In this document: positions 56,775 through 64,000 of the stretch, piece by piece
Layout of the letters: every line of letters starts with the position of its first letter
Position numbering within the stretch: position 1 is the first letter of the stretch
Source of the DNA: Cyanodermella asteris
Lineage: Eukaryota > Ascomycota > Lecanoromycetes > Ostropales > Stictidaceae
DNA: 64,000 nt
Reading direction: 5' to 3'
NCBI GenBank assembly: GCA_900618795.1
Contig: UYJD01000011.1
Location: 305,806-369,805 of the forward strand
The notes under the pieces: generated by a model
Database searches by the model: none
Seen by the model: the letters and a program-made list of their open reading frames with translations, nothing else
What the model was told of the DNA's origin: nothing
Translations under genes and position numbers: made by a program

Positions 56775-59117
56775 ATGCGTGTTCTTCGCCGAAGTATGCT
56801 CGCTGCCGTCTCCCCAGTGTCGACCTCCCCACCAAGCACTGTGCGGACGGCCAGGCGCACGTTCGCTGATTCGCCACCCAAGCAATTCCACCAGACGTTG
56901 CCGAGTGAAGAACACCAGCTAGAACAAGCTCCGGCGAAATCTGGGTATTTTCCAGCAGGTTCAGTATTTCAGGGGGCAAAGCTGACACGGCCAAATGCTT
57001 CGCATGCGTTACGGATGAGAGACGTGAATACAACTTTTCGGGCCCGCGGATTGAACGATACGGTATGGGATCTTCCATCGGACGACGATGAGCTGAGACT
57101 AGAGATGAGTGCAATCGAGACTGTCAAGAGCAGGGCTCCAACGACAAACACAAAGATCGCGAAGAAGCAGACTAAGGCGAAAGAGACGAAAGGGCAGAGC
57201 AAGATTCGGGGCACAAAAGTCACCAAGCCGAGGACAACGGCGAAGAAAGGCGCGAAGGATGGTCTGGGAGACGCGACAAAAAGGGGCAACATGAACGAGC
57301 CACTAGGCCTTGAGACGGTCGTGCCACGGCGGCGAGACTGGACTCCTGTCAAAAGCAGATCAACGTCATTCATTGAAATTGACAATCTGGTTGGATCGAA
57401 TGGGTTCGGCGGTGTCGAAGGGTCCGGGGAGCAGGATGATAGTCAGACGAAGAGTCTCAGAGGCATGCTAGGGAATTTCCAGTTCGGAGCGTCGCTATCC
57501 GCTGTTGCCGTTGACCAGCAGCGGACAATCGCCGTGCAGCCACCTTTGAAGAGACGCAAGCTGAATATGATTGAAGCAACAGTTCCTGTCAAACCACTTC
57601 CTACTGTAACAAAGAAAGCCAAGGCGCCGAAGAAGAAGGCACGGACAATCACAGATCAGGCGACGCGAGACTTCATGCCAGTCGACGATGTGCTGAACAG
57701 ATCAACTGCTTTTCTCGAGGATTTCCTCGGTCAGGCGCCCAACGATTGGCCCGTGGGCGCCGGTGATGAAGCCGAGCAAATGGCCAATGTACAAAATAGA
57801 AGCATCGCACCGTCAAACCCCACAAAGTCGAAGGCCGCCAAGCAGCCACCGGCCAGATTAATGTCCCCAGGCAGAGCCATCCGGGCCACCGAAAGTCAGG
57901 AGCTGCTTTTCGGTACATCGAGTCAACTCGTGCGAGAGGATTCGCCGACATTCATACGAGACCTTCAGAATGCACTGAGGGAATCTGAAACAGCCGCTAG
58001 TCAACAGAACGAAGGGCGTGACACGCCTCAGCCGGTTGGGGGCAGCAAAGGTCTATGGGCTGCAGCTACCCGCAACGCTGACGGCACCTTGATGGCGGCA
58101 GAAACGATAGATTTGACAGATACACCGCGATCAATTGGCATACATGCCCCAAACAGCGGTGCGTTTCAAGCTACCACACCCTTATTGGCACTACCACAAC
58201 TACCGGTCAATGATTCCGTGGACCTTGTAGATGACAGTCAAGTACTGGATACGCCTGGGACAATCATGCCTCTGCTTGACGAAGATGCCCGAATTAGCCT
58301 TCCCAGATCCATAGCTGAAGCCGCGTGTAAGTCGCGCCCTCGCAGCAAATCGCCCACCAAAAAGTCCAAACAACGTCCATCAGACACATCAGAGGTCGCC
58401 ACTAGCAAGACCTCCAAGACATTGCGTCCGAAAACGAAGACGAAAGACAAGTCGGATTTCAATACTTGGACCGTCGCCGAGCTCACGAAACAAATTAAGA
58501 GTTATGGTTTCAAGCCAGTGAAAGGCAAGGCAGCCATGGTTGCGCTGTTACAGAAATGCGCCGAGAACGTGAGTGCTCAGCAGGTCTCGAAGGATTCACA
58601 TCCAGCGCAGCTCGGTAAAGAGGTCAAGTCGCGGCACTTTGTGCCTGTCGATCAGGCGCTCGAGCACGAAGACGTCACTCTGAAAGCGAAGGCCAACAGC
58701 AAGACAAAGGGCAAAGAGAAGGGGATTCAACCTCATCATACCGCCAATGGATCAGCAGATCACGAGATTCAAGTCCCATCTTTGCCCACGCACGCAAGAT
58801 CGACCAAGAAGCGAACAGCCGCAGCCGCATCAACAGCATCCGCCGAAGAGACCGAACTCCTCGATGCCATCGGTAAAGCTGTCACGACGTTTCCTCCGAC
58901 CCATGACATGAAGAATCTGACCTGGTACGAGAAGATGTTGCTGTATGATCCGATAGCGCTTGAGGATCTCACTACATGGCTCAACACGGTTGGTCTTGGT
59001 CGTGTCGGGACGGACGAGGAGGTCTGGCCAGGTTTGGTGAGGACTTGGTGTGAACGGCACAGCATCTGTTGTGTATGGAAGGAGAATTTGAGGGGTGGGA
59101 AGCGGGCGAGGTACTAG
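56775..59117 (+). CDS. slx4: Structure-specific endonuclease subunit SLX4
   Basis: A single exon of 780 aa from the ATG at 56775; an in-frame TAA lies just upstream, and the next Met is seven residues in. The N-terminal two thirds are disordered, rich in Lys, Thr and Ser, with basic patches (AKKQTKAKETKGQSK, LKRRKLN, KAPKKKAR). A SAP-like helix pair is at about 560-590 (FNTWTVAELTKQIKSYGFKP, VKGKAAMVALLQ). The C-terminus (about 690-770) has the conserved SLX1-binding domain: WYEKMLLYDPIALEDLTTWL, DEEVWPGLVRTWCERHSICC. These two blocks in this order are characteristic of fungal SLX4. SLX4 activates and positions the SLX1 nuclease to cut branched DNA at stalled forks and recombination intermediates. 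The low conservation elsewhere is normal for the family. Confidence 0.92.
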   Translation: MRVLRRSMLAAVSPVSTSPPSTVRTARRTFADSPPKQFHQTLPSEEHQLEQAPAKSGYFPAGSVFQGAKLTRPNASHALRMRDVNTTFRARGLNDTVWDLPSDDDELRLEMSAIETVKSRAPTTNTKIAKKQTKAKETKGQSKIRGTKVTKPRTTAKKGAKDGLGDATKRGNMNEPLGLETVVPRRRDWTPVKSRSTSFIEIDNLVGSNGFGGVEGSGEQDDSQTKSLRGMLGNFQFGASLSAVAVDQQRTIAVQPPLKRRKLNMIEATVPVKPLPTVTKKAKAPKKKARTITDQATRDFMPVDDVLNRSTAFLEDFLGQAPNDWPVGAGDEAEQMANVQNRSIAPSNPTKSKAAKQPPARLMSPGRAIRATESQELLFGTSSQLVREDSPTFIRDLQNALRESETAASQQNEGRDTPQPVGGSKGLWAAATRNADGTLMAAETIDLTDTPRSIGIHAPNSGAFQATTPLLALPQLPVNDSVDLVDDSQVLDTPGTIMPLLDEDARISLPRSIAEAACKSRPRSKSPTKKSKQRPSDTSEVATSKTSKTLRPKTKTKDKSDFNTWTVAELTKQIKSYGFKPVKGKAAMVALLQKCAENVSAQQVSKDSHPAQLGKEVKSRHFVPVDQALEHEDVTLKAKANSKTKGKEKGIQPHHTANGSADHEIQVPSLPTHARSTKKRTAAAASTASAEETELLDAIGKAVTTFPPTHDMKNLTWYEKMLLYDPIALEDLTTWLNTVGLGRVGTDEEVWPGLVRTWCERHSICCVWKENLRGGKRARY

Positions 59118-60408
59118 TAATTGCATGACGATTAGCGTGTCGGCGTCAGCAATGCTCGTGATGTTGTTATGAAGTTGAGATTACGAGATACGATACCTGA
59201 GGCAGCTTGAGACTGCCCTTGTGAAAACGGCGCAGCGCAGCTGACACCTCATGCCGAGATGCAATGCAAATACATTCAATCATGCAATTGCAAAGTCTTA
59301 TTGCGCGTCATGCTCGTGTGCCCATCACGTTCGGCGCTGGAGGCTCTGAAGCAGGAGGCACCTCATTGCTTACACAACGGTTGCTGCATGTGCACCCTGA
59401 AGGCATTGCGTGGTCACAGAATTCGCAACAAAAAGCAGAGGCAGAAGCTTCGATGTTCACAGTCGAGCAAGAATCAAGTTTGTGGGTTCTCAAACGGGTT
59501 TGTCATTTCGATTCACGTCCGCATCCAATTCTGCATAGTTGCTCTCGTGTCATGGTAGTATACAATCCTCGTGTCAGAGCTTGTGTAAATGCGCATCCCG
59601 GATATCACAGTTTCTCGAACATCATGTTCCCAATCTCGTTCATTCCTCGTACCAGAGGTTCTGTACAATCCGTACATCAAGTTCCAGGCTGTTTTCGATT
59701 CGTTCCATGCAATCCTTGTCTAGGAGGTGGTGTGTATGTGTATGTGTATGTGTATGTGTGTGGCGATGTTTGTCAGTGTACATCACACAAAGTGCACCCG
59801 GGCTGCTGTCCCAGACAATCAACTTTTCCAAAAGCCACACAAAAGTAATGTCGTTTCCCACGCATGCATGCATTTCGTAAATCATGCTTCGTCTCCTGTA
59901 AAGACCCCAAACGCTTCAAGACGCCCGAAAATGCTTCCCAATGCCATAATTCCATCGCAATGCCGACATGTATCATGTAAGTCGTCGACCATGCTTCCAA
60001 AATCGTTTTTTTTATTGTGGTCTTGCTTTCTGCAAGTTTCTTTTTTTGGTGATTTTTTTGTTGTTTTCAATTGTATTTGGGGGTTTGTGTATTTTTTCTC
60101 TCTTTCTTTCTCTTTGGTGGATGACCCGGTGCACCATGCGCTTGCATGAAGGTTGCAGAGTCCCTACTTTCCACCAGTGACAGACACTTAAGGTAAACCA
60201 AAGTATGACAAATAGACCACGGACATATTGGTGATGTTGTCGGATGAATATGCCGGGCCCTGTCTCATCTGGTCGTCGTCACTGGTAGTTAGTATTTATC
60301 ACGCAATCCTCCAAGCATCACAACACAGAGACCGAGCAACCAAGAAGACCGGGAAACCAGGAACCAGAAGCCGAAACCGAAGACCGAAGACCCGAAGCCG
60401 CTCGCCAC
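59118..60408. other. Intergenic between convergent genes
   Basis: Terminator regions of slx4 (+) and the SANT-like gene (-). Contains a TGTATG microsatellite and several T-runs at 60005-60110. ORFs here are short and repeat-driven. Confidence 0.5.
59731..59762 (+). repeat. TGTATG/TG microsatellite
   Basis: About five hexamer units of TGTATG type with TG dinucleotides at both ends. It creates overlapping spurious ORFs reading CMCMCM, VYVYVY or HTHTHT. Confidence 0.9.
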
Positions 60409-62706
60409 TTATCTGATGACCATGTCGTCATCCTCAAGTGTATTCTCACCAATCGTATCCCGTGAAGGGCGGTTGGCAGCGAGAAATGAGGAGACACGAG
60501 GGGAGACACGAGCCATCGGCGAAGAGCCGTTGGAAGGATTGGTGGTGCCGCGCGGCGAAGGACCAAGAGGCGAGGGACGAGCGGGCGAAGCGATGCCACC
60601 AGCAGTGGAGCCACCGGAAGTGCGGCGGCGAACACGCCGGAGCGGGTCGCGACGAGGACCCAAGACAAGACGATCACCCATCTGGCGCTGCTGTTCCTGC
60701 TGCTCCTGACGACGCAGAGAGCCCTGGTGGATTGAAAGAGAAGCCTCAGAAATGGCTTCGTCCAGGGCCTCATTGAACGTCAGAGCAGGGGAAGGAGGAT
60801 TGGCAGCGTTGGCGGCGGCGGAAGACGGGCCATCCGAGCGAATGTACTCGTTCAACAGGTTCGCTTGGCTCTCCTTGCCGGGCTCGCCGTATCGAGGCGA
60901 AGATTGAAGGGCAGGAGAAGCCGAAGCAGAACCAGAGTTGACGAGCACGCCGAGATTGGCGGGCAGGGAGCCGGAAGGACGAGGAGCCGGTGTGACTGGT
61001 GCGGCGGCGGCGACAGAAGAGCCAGCCGGCGGCAGCGCAGAAACAGAGGAAGAGAGAACGAAGCCTGGCGCGGAGCCAGGAAAAGGAGGGCCGACCGGAG
61101 GCGAGGCAAATGAAACCCTCTTCCTGGTCTTGCCAGAGGGACCATTGGCGTCGGCCTTGTCGTAGGGAGCCGCACGCCTGTCGGGGTTCTTGGGCGCGGT
61201 GCGGCTCGGGCCAGGGACAGACGAGGACGGGGCAGGACGAGAAGAAGCGAGGACAGGAGCCTGCGGAGCAGGAAGAGACTCAGCATCCGTAAGGGAGCCA
61301 AAGTAGAACGAATGACCATTGGTCATTCGCTCCTGATTGCCCTCAGCAGTGTAGAGGCCCTTCTCGGTTGGCTGCTCAATGAGGCTGATGCCATCGTTTG
61401 AGAAGCCGAACCGGACTTTTCGATCCGCAAGCGCAGCATCGAGCTTGCGCTGCGCTTCCTGGGACGCAGTCTCCACACGCTCCAGATTGATGCGGGCAGC
61501 CTCGACCTGGCTCTTCGCCTTGCTGGTGGCATCACCCCACAACGTCCGATCGGCCCTGAGGGTCCCGATCAGGACATTCAGCTCGTCGAGGTCACTTTGG
61601 CGCTGGCGGGCTTCGGCGGGCGTGTTGGCGGGGACGGTGCCCATGGTCCCTGTCTGGTCAGCCTCAGGCTCACGGGTTGAGGCCGACACCTCGATCTCAT
61701 CGACCGCGGTACCGGTGGGAACGGATGGAATGGTGCCATCAGCGTCGTCCCGGGCTGGCTCCAAGACGAACGGGTTGGCGCCGTCCATGTCCTCGTCGTT
61801 TTCATCCTCGTTGTCGGTATTTGCGGCCCCGACAGAGGCCCTTGGCGCCGGATTGAGGTCGGCGGACCCGGAAGATGTGATGTTGGTGGGGGTGGTCGCA
61901 GCAGCCGACTCCCTAATGTTTTGGTGGGACTCCTCGGTGGAAGCCCCGACCCGTGCCTTCTTGTTGGCGCGAGCCTTGTCGCCATGCTTTGAAGCCTTGC
62001 GCTTCGAGGTCTTGGGCGCAGCGGACGACATCGCTGGCCCATCAGAGCTGGATTGAGGCTCTGGAGGGTCGATGGGGGCGTAGGGGCCGCGGACCCTGGC
62101 GGCGGCGGGAGCGGGTGGTGGAGAGGAAGAAGAAGCGGAAGAAGAAGCCGGATCGGCGGGAACAGGAGGAACAGAGTCGGCGATGGCGGAAACGACCGAA
62201 GTGAAAGCGTCGTTGACGGCCTTCAGTTTCCTCTGGCAAGCCAACTTGCTCCTGCCAAGTTTGGCCGCGATTCTTTTCCAATCCGGGTCGCTGCCCGAGG
62301 CATTGGCCCTGAGGTATGAGAGGTCCTCCTCCTTCCATACCGTCTTGTTGTTGATGGGCTTCGGTATGCCCAGAGCATCCACCTTTGGCTTGGTGGCCGC
62401 CCCCTTCTTGCCCTTCTTGGCTGTGCCGTTGCTTGCGCCAACAGCAGCCGTTGTCGTGGTCGCACTTTGTGTGGGGGCGACCTGCCCGTTTGTCGGAGCC
62501 GGTGTTGGTGGCGACGTGTTGCTGCCATTTAGCCTGGAGAAACTTGTTAGCTTATGTTATGCACTGAAGGCTGGAAAGGAAGATACTTACCTGGCAGCTG
62601 GGCGTGCGGTCTGCGACCGTGTCTGCATCTCAGCAGTCACGTCGTCTGTTTCGTTTTTGTCAGTCATCTGGACCCGTTTGCCGTTAATTGGGGTAAATTC
62701 GGCCAT
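60409..62706 (-). CDS. Myb/SANT-like domain nuclear protein, 746 aa
   Basis: Exons 62706-62591 and 62533-60409, with a 57-nt intron (GTAAGT, GCTAAC, CAG). The first exon (MAEFTPINGKRVQMTDKNE) is needed because the long exon has no in-frame ATG at its start. A Myb/SANT-like helix set lies at about 103-146: VWKEEDLSYLRANASG, DPDWKRIAAKLGRSK, CQRKLKAV, with the spaced Trp residues of the fold. A Lys/Arg patch (KTSKRKASKHGDKARANKKA) is a likely nuclear signal. An acidic stretch (DNEDENDEDMD) and a coiled coil near 360-420 (SDLDELNVLIGTLRAD, ARINLERVETASQEAQRKL) follow. The rest is Pro/Ser/Ala-rich and disordered, with a Gln-rich patch (RRQEQQEQQRQ). A DNA- or chromatin-binding role is inferred; no specific orthologue recognised. 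Confidence 0.85.
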
Positions 62707-64000
62707 ACTGACAGGCCGATGTGTGAGCGCGTGGGTCGTTGAACCAATTGTCTCAAGACAATGGCAGAAGAGGGGTGGAGCTGTGTGAGAGCTCGAGCTG
62801 CAATGTGATCTTCGTAGAGATCACAGCTGCAGAGAGGACGTGGTCGGAGTGAGAGAGAGGGAAGAATGGAAGGATGGCTCGAGAGACCGGAGCTTTTATG
62901 GGCAATTCCCATGGGCACTGATTTGCGTGCGAGAAGGTGAAGCAGCGCAACTGAGCGCAGCGGACGGCGACAATTCAGAGACTCATCGTTATTCCAAATG
63001 ACCGGCAGAGTGAAGCACGCAAAGTGAAGCAGAACAAAGAGAATGTCCGTGCGGCTGCCAAACCTGGACCCAGCCTCAGGCCGAAGGGTGAAGGCAGCGC
63101 TGTCACTCAGTGACAATTTCAAACGAGGTGAAGCAAATGAAGAAACATAATGGCGTGCACTCGCCTGCAACTGCTCGCAGTCTGGACAGACTGCATCATC
63201 GTGTCATATTTAGAGACTTTCGCTATGCTGAGATACATAGCTATGGGGCTCAAACGTCGTATTGCAGTGCTTTCAAACCATTCAGATGGGCAATTCGTGC
63301 ATGTGGGCGTTGGCGACAATCAAATATCTGACATGCTCGCCCGTGGCTCTCGACATCGTTGAGGCGCGCGCAGAACGCGCGTAATAGGGCATGATTCACC
63401 AATTCAAGATGGCCGCGGCCATAAAGAGGCTATGCTGCGGGAGTCATTGTCGAATGGCGACTACTAGAAAGGTAGAGTTGAGCAGGACTCAGTGAGTTGT
63501 CGTCTGTGAAGCGCGCTTAGTCAGCCACATGTCTGCGCTGTCGGCTCGGTCTGTGCGCCTTCACATGTGATCCACTGGTGCGAGGGCCTGACGGTCGCGT
63601 GCACGGTCATCTCAGACTTGACAACGACATTGTGCACACAGGGACCCGTGTGGAGGTATGTAGTGCGGCCGTGATGTTCCAAACAATTCAATACGGTACG
63701 TGGCGGGACAGTGACAGGGCAGGTGAATTGAGTGGTAGCACGTAAAGGGTGCTGTGATGAGCCCCATCATCGGTCATGACAGTCGCAGATTCTGTGTGAC
63801 CACAGCATCGGTGACTTGGATGCCTTACTCTCGCTAGAGGGTGATCCAGATCGTTCAAGGCACGTCAGGTGCTCCGTAAAGATGTGATGGAACACTTCAG
63901 TGTTCAGACAATCTAATTGTTTGCCTCTCGCCAGCGTGATTGATTGTGCCGGTCTTCAAGGCCAGCAACAACCATGACTTACTGTAACGCGGGCACGGGT
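62707..64000. other. Intergenic to window end
   Basis: Promoter of the SANT-like gene, then 1 kb with no supported ORF, repeat or RNA gene. A gene could begin beyond the right edge. Confidence 0.5.

Noticed and set aside
12194-59117. A functional cluster of cell-cycle and DNA-repair genes (E2, chk1, slx4)
   Set aside because: The genes are spread over 47 kb and separated by unrelated secretome and HET genes; chance proximity is simpler.
59640-59885. ORFs with His-Thr or Cys-Met repeats
   Set aside because: Translations of the TGTATG microsatellite; no start context or domain.

Overview
This window comes from the nuclear genome of a filamentous ascomycete (Pezizomycotina; a dothideomycete is my best guess, unproven). 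The grounds are short GT-AG introns (43-71 nt) with CTAAC/CTGAC-like branch sites, HET-domain genes, WSC-domain and Egh16-like secreted proteins, a grg-1/ccg-1 homologue, a hybrid histidine kinase and a degenerate F-box gene of a type common in such fungi. Genes lie on both strands and are separated by 0.2-2.4 kb. I found no tRNA, rRNA, CRISPR array or biosynthetic cluster.

Layout. 1-2.2 kb: 5' part of a large disordered protein gene (-). 4.0-9.1 kb: hybrid histidine kinase (+), preceded by a tiny uORF overlapping its start codon. 10.5-11.5 kb: copia-type retropepsin ORF broken by an in-frame TAG (-). 12.2-17.5 kb: UBE2C-type E2 (-), HET protein (+), Chk1 kinase (-). 18.6-23.7 kb: Nup2/Nup50-type nucleoporin (-), whose only intron is about 1.5 kb and contains a complete same-strand 362-codon ORF. 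24.7-29.6 kb: two divergent secreted acid peptidases, a sedolisin (-) and an S10 carboxypeptidase (+), each carrying one lesion (a mutated splice donor and a frameshift). 30.2-32.3 kb: second HET gene (-). 33.4-34.2 kb: GH24 phage-type lysozyme (+). 35.4 kb: grg-1/ccg-1 (+). 37.7-38.9 kb: Egh16-like protein with Kex2-flanked C-terminal peptides (-). 41.7-46.8 kb: giant WSC mosaic protein (-). 48.9-52.3 kb: gene graveyard with an unidentified relic (-) and an F-box relic (+). 54.8-55.9 kb: secreted PAN/Apple-like protein (+). 56.8-59.1 kb: SLX4 (+). 60.4-62.7 kb: Myb/SANT-like nuclear protein (-).

How the genes relate. Most neighbours are housekeeping or secretome genes that sit together without clear functional linkage. 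Chk1, the APC/C E2 and SLX4 all act in cell cycle or genome maintenance but are not adjacent as a unit. The divergent peptidase pair shares one 0.94-kb promoter region and is a plausible co-regulated pair, possibly decaying together. The strongest unusual signals are the nested nucleoporin/ORF arrangement, the Kex2-processed Cys-peptide repeats and the orphan retropepsin.
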